From the NCBI GenBank assembly GCA_963753845.1, contig CAVWEI010000035.1:1-64000 (forward strand): 64,000 nt of DNA. Direction: 5' to 3'. A model generated the notes under the pieces. The model had not been told where the DNA came from. It searched no databases and worked only from the letters and a program-made list of their open reading frames with translations. Origin of the DNA: Thiosocius sp963753845 (GTDB lineage Bacteria > Pseudomonadota > Gammaproteobacteria > Chromatiales > Chromatiaceae). Made by a program: the position numbers and the translations under genes. Position 1 is the first letter of the stretch. The number at the start of each line of letters is the position of its first letter. This document shows positions 45,522-54,775 of this stretch, piece after piece.

Positions 45522-46414
45522 TCAGCTTGCTCGCGCGGCCCTGTGCGCCAAATCGCAGCGGCCGACGGCCAGCTCCAGAAAGCGCGCCTGCGGCAACGGC
45601 TTGCTGAAATAATACCCCTGAAGAACGAGTCCAGGTCGATGAACGCAACCGCCACATCGTTTCCGGTACGCCGTGCGCGTGCCAGGGTCTGGTCCATGCG
45701 GGCGTGCAGGCATGCGCGGTTGGGCAGTCCGGTAAGCACGTCGTGGGTGGCCATGTACTCGGCGTGGTCCTTCTGGGCCTTGAGTTCGGTATTGGCCTCG
45801 GCCAGGCGATCGATCATTACCAGGAAGAACTTGGGCATCAACACCAGGCCACTCATCAGTCCGATGTAGGCGGCCGGCTGTTGCCAGAGAAAGCCACTCG
45901 AGGCCAGGGCGGTACTGAAACCCAGCAAACCGAACAAAGTGGCCACCTGCATGAAGTGCTCGCCGTAGCGCAGGCCGTTCCCTACCATCACCCACAGGAA
46001 CAGGGGATAGAAAGCGATGCCGGCCTGGCCGAAATAGCCGGTGAGGAAGCTGGCAACACCCAGATCCAGCAGGATCACCACGTAGCGGCGCCACTGGTAA
46101 TCATCCTTGTGCCTGGATATGAACGACAGATAGAAGACGCTGGCGAGCAGGTAGGCAACCGACAGGAGAAACGGGTTGTCGCCGTGCCCGTACTGACGGG
46201 CCCCGAAGAACAGTATGGCACCCAGGGCAGCCAGGATAATCCGGGTAATTGCCTGGCCCTGCTCCGGGGTGACCTCGGTTTCCGGAAGAAACAATATCGA
46301 CTGCCGCAGCGCACGCCGCTCACCCGCACGGCGTCTCGGCTCGCGATTTCGCCCGGGGGTCCGGGGCGCTGCGGCGAAATCCGGTTCTGCTGTTTGACTG
46401 ACGCGTTGATCCAT
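45522..46414 (-). pseudogene. Collapsed GGDEF-EAL c-di-GMP enzyme (internal deletion)
   Basis: The N-terminal half is a membrane sensor with about six helices (residues about 50-190) followed by the start of a GGDEF domain (THDVLTGLPNRACLHARMDQ, DVAVAFIDLDSF). Immediately after DLDSF, at about 45619-45625, the sequence changes in another frame to the extreme end of an EAL domain (GYYFSKPLPQARFLELAVG, then a stop at 45522). The GGDEF active site and nearly all of the EAL domain, about 350 residues, are missing. The ends join cleanly with a frameshift, so no diguanylate cyclase or phosphodiesterase activity can remain. True deletion or assembly collapse are both possible. Confidence 0.85.
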
Positions 46415-46575
46415 TAAATGCCCAGCGGCTGGGGTCGGTGCCGACGCGGGCCCCGCAAGATCCTTGAATCTCAATCGGCGACGAGAGGCTTTTCTTGATC
46501 CGCTGGCGCATGTCTCGCGGCCAGGTACCGCTAACAGAGTTATTGTCCAGGCTGTGGCTTTGCCTGGCCGCGTAC

Positions 46576-47040
46576 TCAGGCGCCGCCGGCAAAATCGTGT
46601 TGACGCCATGCCTCGTAAAGCAGCACCGCAACACTGTTCGACAGGTTCATGCTGCGCTGGCCGGCCCGCATCGGCAGCCTTATACGGTATTGCGGAGCGA
46701 GGCCATCCAACATCGCCTGCGGGACGCCGCGGGTCTCCGGCCCGAACACGAAGGCATCGCCGGCTGCATAGTCAGGCACGTCGTAACGCTGCGCGCCACG
46801 TGTCGAGATCGCGAACCAGCGCGCCGGTTCAACCGCGCTCAGGAAGGCCTCGAAATCGGCGTACTGCTGAACGTCCGCATACTCGCGGTAGTCCAGCCCC
46901 GCGCGCCGCAGCCGTTTGTCGTCCAGTTCGAACCCGAGTGGATGGATCAGGTGCAGGGTGCTGCCTGTGTTCGCACACAAGCGTATGATATTGCCGGTGT
47001 TCGGCGGGATTTCCGGCTGATAGAGAACAATGTGGAACAA
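46576..47040 (-). CDS. trmL: tRNA (cytidine(34)-2'-O)-methyltransferase
   Basis: A SPOUT-fold enzyme that 2'-O-methylates the wobble base of tRNA-Leu isoacceptors. From TTG 47040 it encodes 154 residues, close to E. coli TrmL (157). It shows the family N-terminus FHIVLYQPEIPPNTGNIIRL, HLIHPLGFELDDKRLRRAG, the knot motif FVFGPETRGVP and RSMNLSNSVAVLLYEAWRQ. The TTG start is assigned because FHIVLYQPE is the conserved beginning and no ATG precedes it. It is divergent from the pyrD-like gene. Confidence 0.93.
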   Translation of the reverse strand: MFHIVLYQPEIPPNTGNIIRLCANTGSTLHLIHPLGFELDDKRLRRAGLDYREYADVQQYADFEAFLSAVEPARWFAISTRGAQRYDVPDYAAGDAFVFGPETRGVPQAMLDGLAPQYRIRLPMRAGQRSMNLSNSVAVLLYEAWRQHDFAGGA

Positions 47041-47059
47041 CGCGAGGAACTCGATCCCG

Positions 47060-48028
<969 letters not shown>

Positions 48029-48066
48029 CGCAGCGACCCCGGCCCGGAGCGGGTGAGCACCGGGGA

Positions 48067-48097
48067 TTGACCTGAAACATTAGCATTGGGTTATACT
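48067..48097 (+). promoter_or_regulatory. Candidate sigma-70 promoter for the small gene at 48154
   Basis: TTGACC at 48067-48072 and TATACT at 48092-48097 resemble -35 and -10 boxes, with a long spacer of 19 nt. They lie 57 nt before the start of a small gene that has a GGAGAG ribosome site and a terminator. The fit is good but the spacer is not ideal. Confidence 0.5.
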
Positions 48098-48153
48098 CGC
48101 GCCACGCGCCCCTTGCGGGCGCAGAAAACTCTCAACCGAATCCGGAGAGAATC

Positions 48154-48375
48154 ATGAGTGATATAGAAGCCCTTAAGGCCGAGAAGGCCACCCTGATCGC
48201 AGAGATGCTGGACCTGCAGAAGCAGTTCATGGATATCGAACACCAGAAAGGCATTTCCGGCAAAGAGTACTACTACTCGCAGGAAGGCCTGCTGAAGGAC
48301 TACCGTGAGATCTACTCGCAGAAAGCGATGCGGGTCGTCGAGCTTTCGCATCAGATCGTCGGTTCGACCGCCTGA
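48154..48375 (+). CDS. Conserved hypothetical small protein, 73 aa
   Basis: A 73-residue, mostly helical, soluble protein with many charged residues (IEALKAEKATLIAEMLDLQK, GKEYYYSQEGLLKDYREIYS, KAMRVVELSHQIVG). It has its own plausible promoter, a GGAGAG ribosome site about 7 nt upstream and a strong terminator 22 nt after the stop. It is therefore a single-gene unit that is probably well expressed. No family name recognised. Confidence 0.75.
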   Translation: MSDIEALKAEKATLIAEMLDLQKQFMDIEHQKGISGKEYYYSQEGLLKDYREIYSQKAMRVVELSHQIVGSTA

Positions 48376-48396
48376 TCCTTGGCGCCTCGGCTGAAA

Positions 48397-48420
48397 GGCC
48401 CGCCTGCGGCGGGCTTTTTT
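48397..48420 (+). terminator. Rho-independent terminator after the 73-aa gene
   Basis: A perfect 7-bp GC stem (GCCCGCC at 48398-48404, GGCGGGC at 48408-48414) with a 3-nt loop is followed by six T. It is placed right after the small gene and before the HDOD genes. Confidence 0.92.
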
Positions 48421-48535
48421 GTGCCTGGGGGAAAGTGACTTGCTTTCGCCGGGGCCAGCCCCCCTACCGAATTCAAGTCCCAGGGAGCTCAGCCGATGCC
48501 CTGGGAACAAGAAGCATCATCCTTCAGGGCCCAAC

Positions 48536-49789
48536 ATGACCGAGACGACCCTACATCCATCCCCTGCAGTGCTGGAGCGCCTGAGCACCCTGCGCGAGTC
48601 ATCCCCGGACGTACTGAAGGCACTCAGCGAAAAGCTTTACGTACACGAGGCCCGAAAAGGCACCGAACTGTTGAGCATCGGCGCGACGGACGACCGTACC
48701 CTGTATCTTCTCGAAGGGAGCTGCCGGCTGGTCGCCGAGGACGGTGGGGTCAAGATAACCCGTCACACGGACACCTCCGCCCTGGCGCCCCTGGCGCGCC
48801 TGCGGCCCAGCCACTATCAGGTGGTTGCGGAGACTGACGTCCGTTACCTGCGCATCGACAACAGTCTTTTCGAACAGACCCTGGGCCGGCCGGAGCAGGG
48901 TTCCTCGCTGACCCTGGAAACATATAAGGTCGAGGAAGAGGAAGATCTCGGGTACATGGGGGCCGAAAACCGGCTGACCGTGCAGATCTACGAAGATCTG
49001 AATTCCTCGCACCTGCTCCTGCCGAGCCTGCCCGACGTCGCGGTACGCATCGGAGAGGCGGTCAACGAAGACGACGCGGACGCACGCCGGATAGCCACAA
49101 TGATCGAGACCGATCCGGCGATTGCGCTGAAAATCGTCAAGGCGGCAAACAGTGCACGCTATGGCGGCATATCCCGGGTCGCGACCGTGACCGAGGCGGT
49201 GGCCCGGCTTGGCATGCAGAATACCCGTACCCTGGTGATTACCTTCGCGCTGAGGGAACTGTTCCGTACGCCTTCCAGGCAGCTCAGCAAACGAATGCTT
49301 GCGATGTGGGAGCATAGTCTGCGGATCGCGGCACTGGCGCAGGTGCTGGGTGACAAGGTCGGCAATTTCAACCTGCACGAGGCGCTGTTGGCCGGGCTGG
49401 TTCACGATATCGGCGGTCTCGCGGTCATCGGTTATGCCCGTGATTTCCCAGAGGTGGCGGAGAATCCGGCCGCGCTCGAGTCGAGCATCCAGGCCCTGCG
49501 CAGCCAGCTGGGCGGCATGATCCTTTCCACCTGGCAGCTGCCCCCGGAGCTCGTCAGCGCCGCGAAGGAGGCCGAGAACTGGTACCGGGACCACCCCGGG
49601 CGCACCGACTACGCCGACCTGGTCATCGTCGCGCAATTGCACGAAGGCATCGGCGGCGATATCGATCCCGCCAAGGTTCCCGCATTGACACAACTGGGCC
49701 TTTCGACAAGCGAGGTCGACCGCGGTATCGAATTGCTGCACGACGCCCACGAAGAGGTCGCCGCAGCCCGCGAATTGCTGGCCGGCTGA
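48536..49789 (+). CDS. HDOD-domain signalling protein with cyclic-nucleotide-binding-like N-terminus
   Basis: A 417-residue protein: N-terminal cNMP-binding-like beta barrel at about 20-140 (KGTELLSIGATDDRTLYLLEGS), then an HDOD domain at about 175-370 (LPSLPDVAVRIGEAVNEDDA, IALKIVKAANSARYGG, TEAVARLGMQNTRTL, AGLVHDIGGLAVI). HDOD domains are related to HD-GYP but usually lack catalysis; they serve as signalling scaffolds, often linked to c-di-GMP or chemotaxis. The His-Asp pair in LVHDIG is kept, unlike its neighbour. It is the first of two tandem paralogs, 45 nt apart. Confidence 0.85.
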   Translation: MTETTLHPSPAVLERLSTLRESSPDVLKALSEKLYVHEARKGTELLSIGATDDRTLYLLEGSCRLVAEDGGVKITRHTDTSALAPLARLRPSHYQVVAETDVRYLRIDNSLFEQTLGRPEQGSSLTLETYKVEEEEDLGYMGAENRLTVQIYEDLNSSHLLLPSLPDVAVRIGEAVNEDDADARRIATMIETDPAIALKIVKAANSARYGGISRVATVTEAVARLGMQNTRTLVITFALRELFRTPSRQLSKRMLAMWEHSLRIAALAQVLGDKVGNFNLHEALLAGLVHDIGGLAVIGYARDFPEVAENPAALESSIQALRSQLGGMILSTWQLPPELVSAAKEAENWYRDHPGRTDYADLVIVAQLHEGIGGDIDPAKVPALTQLGLSTSEVDRGIELLHDAHEEVAAARELLAG

Positions 49790-49834
49790 ACCCGCCGCGC
49801 ATAGCCAAGCCGCCCCGTCGGAGATACCATCCCG

Positions 49835-51142
49835 TTGCTTGAAGACGAGGTGGCGAACCGGTCGCCAGGGAATTTCGGGGTGTCGCCAGAAGACAGCACC
49901 ATAATCAATAGCGCTTTGCGCGGGTTCGATCGCCTGTCGGGGCTCGACGAGCATCAGCTGGAAAAGCTGGCGGGAGAACTCGAACTGCTGCGCGCGCCGC
50001 CGGGTACCAGCCTGCTGGAACGTGGCAGCACCGATTCCCGACTATTGTTTCTGCTGGAAGGCGAACTGGAGCTGGTCGCCGGCGACAGGGCGTCGCACCG
50101 GGTCCGGCATACGGATGCCGCCGCAAAGGGACCGGTCTCGCGGCTGAGGCCATCACCCTACCGGGTGGTCACCCGCACCAAGGTACTTTATCTGCTGGTG
50201 GAGCAGGGTCTGCTCGACAGCTATTCCCACGAAGCGCCCACCGCCTCGGTCCTGGTCGAAGAAAGCTTTCTGGCCAGCGGACCCAACGACCTGATCGACG
50301 ACGGCGCCACGCATCCATTGATGTTCGACGTATTCGACGACCTCAACCATGGTCGTATCGTCGTACCTTCCGATCCCGATGTTGCCGTGAGGGTCGGACG
50401 TTCACTCGTTCAATCGGGCAGCGACATCGTCCGCCTGGCAAGCATCCTGTCGGCCTGTCCCGCACTGACCCTCAAGGTGGTACGTGCTGCAAAGCTCGCC
50501 GGACCGGGGCTCAGACCGATCCACAGCTGCCGGCAGGCGATCGAGCGGCTTGGTACCGAAGATACCCTTGCGCTTGCGGTGCACTGCGTTCTGCGCGAAT
50601 CGTTGCGCAGCGGCTCTCCCGTGGTGCGCGAACGGATGCACAGCTGGTGGGAGCAAACCATGCGGGTATCGGCGATCGCCGCCGCGCTCGCGCGCATGAG
50701 CGGGCACCTCTACCCCAGTTACGCGGCCCTGATCGGGCTGCTGCACGCGATCGCCGAACCGGTCCTGCTCGGCTATGCGGACCGCCACCCGGATCTTGCG
50801 GACGAGGCCGCGCTGGACAATGTCGTACACAGCAACCGCGCCGAGTTGGGGCGTATCCTTTTGACCATGTGGGACATGCCCAGGGAGATCGTGGATGCCG
50901 CCGCGAGGTGCAACCAGTGGGACTACGACCACCCGCGCCCGGCGGACTACACCGATATCACCCTGGTCGCACAATGGCACGCCAAGATCGGCGGCGCCCG
51001 CGGTCGGAGAATACCCGGGTTCGAGGAGATACCTGCCTTCAGGCGGGTCGGGCTGGACGCAGGGTCACCGGAGCTCAGTCTCAAGATCGTCGAGGCCGCC
51101 GAAGACGCGATAGACCAAACCGAATCCCTGCTGACCGGATAG
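49835..51142 (+). CDS. HDOD-domain protein, diverged paralog lacking the HD pair
   Basis: A 435-residue paralog of the preceding gene with the same order: cNMP-binding-like barrel (PPGTSLLERGSTDSRLLFLL) and HDOD domain (VVPSDPDVAVRVGRSLVQS, ALTLKVVRAAKLAG, RQAIERLGTEDTLAL, LIGLLHAIAEPVLLGYADRH). The HD dipeptide of the neighbour is HA here, and several matching hydrophobic positions are altered. That suggests a regulatory or pseudo-domain role. It starts at TTG 49835 and may be translated in the same mRNA as the first copy. Confidence 0.82.
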   Translation: MLEDEVANRSPGNFGVSPEDSTIINSALRGFDRLSGLDEHQLEKLAGELELLRAPPGTSLLERGSTDSRLLFLLEGELELVAGDRASHRVRHTDAAAKGPVSRLRPSPYRVVTRTKVLYLLVEQGLLDSYSHEAPTASVLVEESFLASGPNDLIDDGATHPLMFDVFDDLNHGRIVVPSDPDVAVRVGRSLVQSGSDIVRLASILSACPALTLKVVRAAKLAGPGLRPIHSCRQAIERLGTEDTLALAVHCVLRESLRSGSPVVRERMHSWWEQTMRVSAIAAALARMSGHLYPSYAALIGLLHAIAEPVLLGYADRHPDLADEAALDNVVHSNRAELGRILLTMWDMPREIVDAAARCNQWDYDHPRPADYTDITLVAQWHAKIGGARGRRIPGFEEIPAFRRVGLDAGSPELSLKIVEAAEDAIDQTESLLTG

Positions 51143-51346
51143 GTGGTGTATCCGATCGTCGCGCGATCCGGGTTTGTTCCACGTTCCGCTCAATGCACCC
51201 GGTGGTCCGGCTGCAATGTCAAGCAGACGCCGGGCTGCTGTTCGCTGATCCATTGAATGAACTCGCGCACGTTTCCCAGGTTTGGACCGAAAGATTTTTT
51301 CAGCATCGGTGCAAGGATTTGCGCATTCGCCTCGTGCAGGCAAAGG

Positions 51347-51745
51347 CTATGCCGGCCGCAGGTGTTCGATGTACTTGGGGACCCCTTCCATATCAAGCCG
51401 CACGCCCGCGGCCGAAACCCGCAGCATCGTGTCACCGACCTTGAGGACGCAATGGGCATGGCCGCGACTTTCGAGGGGTACCGGGATCATGTCGCGGTAG
51501 GTGTAGACGTTCTCGCCTATGTCCCCGCCGCGGCACTCGACCGGAAACTCGGGTAAGGGGTCGAGATCGCCGGGTTCGGCGCCCTCGAATACCAGGGCAC
51601 CATTCTGGCTCCAGCGGGTACGTTCGACGGAGCCAGTCATGCTTTTGACCAGGTAGGCAGGTTCGAATTCTATACGCACTGTGTCACCATCGACCTTCAC
51701 GGCGGCTATGGTCGAACCTGGAAGTTCGATACTGGTACTGTCCAT
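51347..51745 (-). CDS. Conserved hypothetical protein, 132 aa
   Basis: A 132-residue protein that looks like a small beta-sandwich: STIAAVKVDGDTVRIEFEPA, LVFEGAEPGDLDPLPEFP and HCVLKVGDTMLRVSAAGVRL. No signal peptide is seen. I do not recognise the family. The 204 bp between the HDOD gene stop and this gene show no further gene or clear terminator. Confidence 0.65.
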   Translation of the reverse strand: MDSTSIELPGSTIAAVKVDGDTVRIEFEPAYLVKSMTGSVERTRWSQNGALVFEGAEPGDLDPLPEFPVECRGGDIGENVYTYRDMIPVPLESRGHAHCVLKVGDTMLRVSAAGVRLDMEGVPKYIEHLRPA

Positions 51746-51813
51746 CGGCGGGCGGGCCTCAGATTAAGAGAACCTGATTATACGGCGGCACGGCGGCATG
51801 AAGCAGCCCTCCC

Positions 51814-52075
51814 TTAACCCGCAAAGCTCACCGGTATCGCGAGGGCTGGCGGAATTTGCAGCCGCTCGGGCGCCGGGCTGGAGCGAAAGTGGTAGCCGTA
51901 GCTACCACTTGAGTGAAGCTCAAGCCGGAGCGAGCGAGAAACCGCCAGCACCGCGATAGGCAAACGGCGAAAACAGTGTGTCATTCTCCAAGACAAGCTC
52001 ATTTGCTGCTTTAATCTCCGCGGGTCAATAAGTTACCTAACCGTCGTTTGCCGACCAGTGAGTTTTGCGGGTTAA
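51814..52075. mobile_element. MITE-like element with 18-bp terminal inverted repeats
   Basis: The 342-bp gene-free stretch 51746-52087 is largely filled by a 262-bp element. Its ends are TTAACCCGCAAAGCTCAC (51814-51831) and the reverse complement TTAACCCGCAAAACTCAC (52058-52075), differing at one position. Inside is a perfect 10-bp hairpin (AAGTGGTAGC/GCTACCACTT, around 51889-51912), nested between CGCGAGGGCTGGCGG and its near reverse complement, so the whole unit can fold on itself. It contains no ORF. No target-site duplication is evident. It ends 12 bp before the MgtC-like gene and may affect that gene's expression. Confidence 0.7.
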
Positions 52076-52087
52076 AGACACCATACG

Positions 52088-53344
52088 ATGATAGATCTCA
52101 ACACGGCGTGGCAGTTCGGCGCGGCACTTGGCCTGGGCATGTTGATCGGCCTGGAACGCGAGCGCACGCGACGTGAGGAGAAGACCTTCGCCGGTGTAAG
52201 GACCTTTGCGCTGGTGGCCTTACTCGGCGCGACTTCCGTGTTTGCCGGTGGTCACGCGGGACTGCCCTGGATCGTTGGGGTGGTTTTTGCTGCGTTGGTG
52301 GCGCTGGTGGCCGTCGCATATTTCGTGACAGCGAAAGCCGGCAGTATCGGCGCAACGACCGAGATCTCCCTCCTGCTCACTTTCTTCATCGGCAGCCTGT
52401 GCGCCTGGGATCAGGTCGGTGTCGCGGGTGCCGTCGCGGTCGCCGCGATGCTGCTGCTGGCGCTCAAAGGCTGGCTGCACAATCTCGCCAAACGAATCGA
52501 ACCCTCGGACGTGGAGGCGACGCTCAAGTTTGCCATCATCACCCTCATCATATTGCCGCTGGTCCCGGACACGAACTTCGGCCCGACCGGCCTTGAGGTC
52601 ATCAATCCCTACAAGACCTGGTTGATGGTGGTGCTGATTGCGGGGCTCAATTTCTTCGGCTACATCCTGGTGAAGGTGGTGGGCCGAGAGCATGGGCTGG
52701 GCATCACCGGTCTGCTCGGCGGCCTGGTTTCCAGTACCGCGGTTACCCTCAGCTTTTCTCAACGCAGCCGCGTCGAACCCGGTCTGGCACCGGTGCTGGC
52801 GCTGGCCATCCTGCTGGCCTGGACGGTGATGTTTTTCCGCGTGGTGGTGGAGGTCGGGGTCGTGAATCTCTCCCTGGCCAAGGATCTGGCGCTGGGGATG
52901 GTGATCATGGGCGGTGTCAGCCTGGTGATCTGTTTCCTGCTCTGGCGCCGCGGACGCACTACCGAAACGGCGGAAGTGGAGCCCGGTCACAACCCTTTCG
53001 AGCTTGGAGACGCGATCAAGTTCGGCGCCCTGTTCGCCGTGGTCATCTTCGTTGCCAAAGTTGCCCAGGTCTATTTCGGAAACGCCGGGCTGTATCTGGC
53101 CGGGGCACTGGCCGGTCTGACCGATGTCGACGCCATCGCCCTGTCCATGGCCAATCTCGCCCAGCAGGACCCGGCCAGTTCCGGACCGGCGGCGCGAACG
53201 ATCGTCATTGCGGTGATATCCAACACCATGGTCAAGTGCGGCATGGCGATCTGGCTGGGCGCGCCATCGATGCGGCGGACCATGATTCCGATTACCGCTG
53301 TACTGGCCGTTTCCGGAGCGGTCGCGGCCTTCCTGGTCGGGTAG
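52088..53344 (+). CDS. MgtC/SapB-family (DUF4010) membrane protein
   Basis: A 418-residue polytopic protein with an N-terminal MgtC-like domain (ALGLGMLIGLERERTRREEK, FAGVRTFALVALLGATSVFA) and a longer DUF4010 C-terminus (LKFAIITLIILPLVPD, GLLGGLVSSTAVTLSFSQRS, AGALAGLTDVDAIALSMANL). About 12 helices are expected. MgtC-type proteins are linked to Mg2+ stress survival, and the long DUF4010 form is unassigned. The start lies directly next to the MITE-like element, which leaves little room for a normal promoter, so the element may contribute one. Confidence 0.85.
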   Translation: MIDLNTAWQFGAALGLGMLIGLERERTRREEKTFAGVRTFALVALLGATSVFAGGHAGLPWIVGVVFAALVALVAVAYFVTAKAGSIGATTEISLLLTFFIGSLCAWDQVGVAGAVAVAAMLLLALKGWLHNLAKRIEPSDVEATLKFAIITLIILPLVPDTNFGPTGLEVINPYKTWLMVVLIAGLNFFGYILVKVVGREHGLGITGLLGGLVSSTAVTLSFSQRSRVEPGLAPVLALAILLAWTVMFFRVVVEVGVVNLSLAKDLALGMVIMGGVSLVICFLLWRRGRTTETAEVEPGHNPFELGDAIKFGALFAVVIFVAKVAQVYFGNAGLYLAGALAGLTDVDAIALSMANLAQQDPASSGPAARTIVIAVISNTMVKCGMAIWLGAPSMRRTMIPITAVLAVSGAVAAFLVG

Positions 53345-53356
53345 GCTCGGCCGAGC

Positions 53357-54775
53357 TCAACCGGCCTCGCGATGTTCGTCTTCCAGGCCCAGCTCCTTGA
53401 TCTTGCGGGTCAGGGTGTTGCGCCCCCAACCAAGCAGTCGCGCGGCATCCTGTTTGCGGCCACCGGTAAATTCGAGCGCAGTCTCGATCATGATGGTCTC
53501 GAATTCGGGCATGGCCTGGTCTAGCAGGGCGTTACCGCCCGCAGCGAGGCTGCTGCGGATCCAGCTGCGCAGGCTGGAGCGCCAGTCTCCGTCTGTTGCC
53601 ACTGGATTCTGTTCGCGCTGCAGTTCTGGCGGCAGATCTTCACAATGAATCTCGCGCCCAGAGGCCATGACCGTCAGCCAGCGCGCGGTATTCTCGAGCT
53701 GGCGCACATTGCCGCGCCACTCCAGTGATTTGAGCTCGTCGATGGTTTCGGGCAGCAAAGTCTTGGTCTCCACGCCCAACTCCCTGGCTGCACGGTTAAG
53801 GAAGTGCTCCATCAACAGTGGAATATCCTCACGCCTTTCGCGCAACGCTGGGAGGTGGACCCGGATCACGTTGAGGCGGTGAAACAGGTCCTCGCGGAAA
53901 CGGCCTGCCAGCACCAGTTGCTCCAGGTCCTGATGGGTTGCCGCGATGATGCGCACATCCGCCTTCACTGCCTCGTGGCCACCCACCCGGTAGAACTCGC
54001 CGTCGGCCAGGATGCGCAGGAGCCGGGTCTGCAATTCCGCCGGCATATCGCCTATCTCGTCGAGAAACAGGGTGCCGTGATTGGCCTGTTCGAATCGACC
54101 GCTGCGGCGCGCCTGGGCGCCGGTGAACGCGCCTTTCTCGTGTCCGAACAGTTCGGATTCCAACAGGTCGTGCGGAATCGCGGCCATGTTCAGCGCGATG
54201 AAGGGGCCCTTCGAACGCGGGCTGTGCTTGTGTAGCGCGTGCGCAACGAGCTCCTTGCCGGTGCCAGATTCACCGTTGATCAGGACGGTGATGTTGGATT
54301 TTGCCAGCCTCCCGATGGCTCGAAACACCTCCTGCATCGCTGGGGCAGCGCCGATGATCTCGGTGGCGGCGACACTCTCGTGCTCGGCACTGACGCGAGA
54401 CTCCTGCCGCAGTTTGCACGCACGCCGGACCTGGTCGACCGCCTCTTCGATATCGAACGGCTTGGGCAGGTATTCGAAGGCGCCGCTGTGGTAGGCGGAT
54501 ACTGCGCTGTCGAGGTCCGAATGTGCAGTCATAATCACGACCGGCAGGTCCGGATAGATGTTCTTTATCTTTTCGAGCAGGGTGAATCCGTCCATGCCCG
54601 GCATGCGGACATCGGATATGACCGCCTCTGGCTGGCCGCGCTCCAGTGCCTCCATGACGCCATTGGCGCTCGAAAAACAGGTGACCTGCATACCTGCCTT
54701 CGACAGGGCCTTTTCCAGAACCCAACGGATGGACCGGTCATCATCGATGACCCAGACCTGATTGGCTTCAGTCAC
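53357..54775 (-). CDS. glnG: Nitrogen regulation response regulator NtrC (GlnG)
   Basis: A 472-residue sigma-54 activator: receiver domain (QVWVIDDDRSIRWVLEKAL, phospho-Asp in AVISDVRMPGMDG), AAA+ domain with Walker A (NGESGTGKELVAHALHK), GAFTGA and EQANHGTLFLDEIGDM, and a FIS-type HTH at the C-terminus (TGGRKQDAARLLGWGRNTL). Length and order match NtrC (469). Start GTG 54775 lies 9 nt after an AAGGAGA site and overlaps the end of ntrB by 8 nt, so they are coupled. Phosphorylated NtrC should activate glnA from the site at 59394-59410. Confidence 0.97.
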   Translation of the reverse strand: MTEANQVWVIDDDRSIRWVLEKALSKAGMQVTCFSSANGVMEALERGQPEAVISDVRMPGMDGFTLLEKIKNIYPDLPVVIMTAHSDLDSAVSAYHSGAFEYLPKPFDIEEAVDQVRRACKLRQESRVSAEHESVAATEIIGAAPAMQEVFRAIGRLAKSNITVLINGESGTGKELVAHALHKHSPRSKGPFIALNMAAIPHDLLESELFGHEKGAFTGAQARRSGRFEQANHGTLFLDEIGDMPAELQTRLLRILADGEFYRVGGHEAVKADVRIIAATHQDLEQLVLAGRFREDLFHRLNVIRVHLPALRERREDIPLLMEHFLNRAARELGVETKTLLPETIDELKSLEWRGNVRQLENTARWLTVMASGREIHCEDLPPELQREQNPVATDGDWRSSLRSWIRSSLAAGGNALLDQAMPEFETIMIETALEFTGGRKQDAARLLGWGRNTLTRKIKELGLEDEHREAG

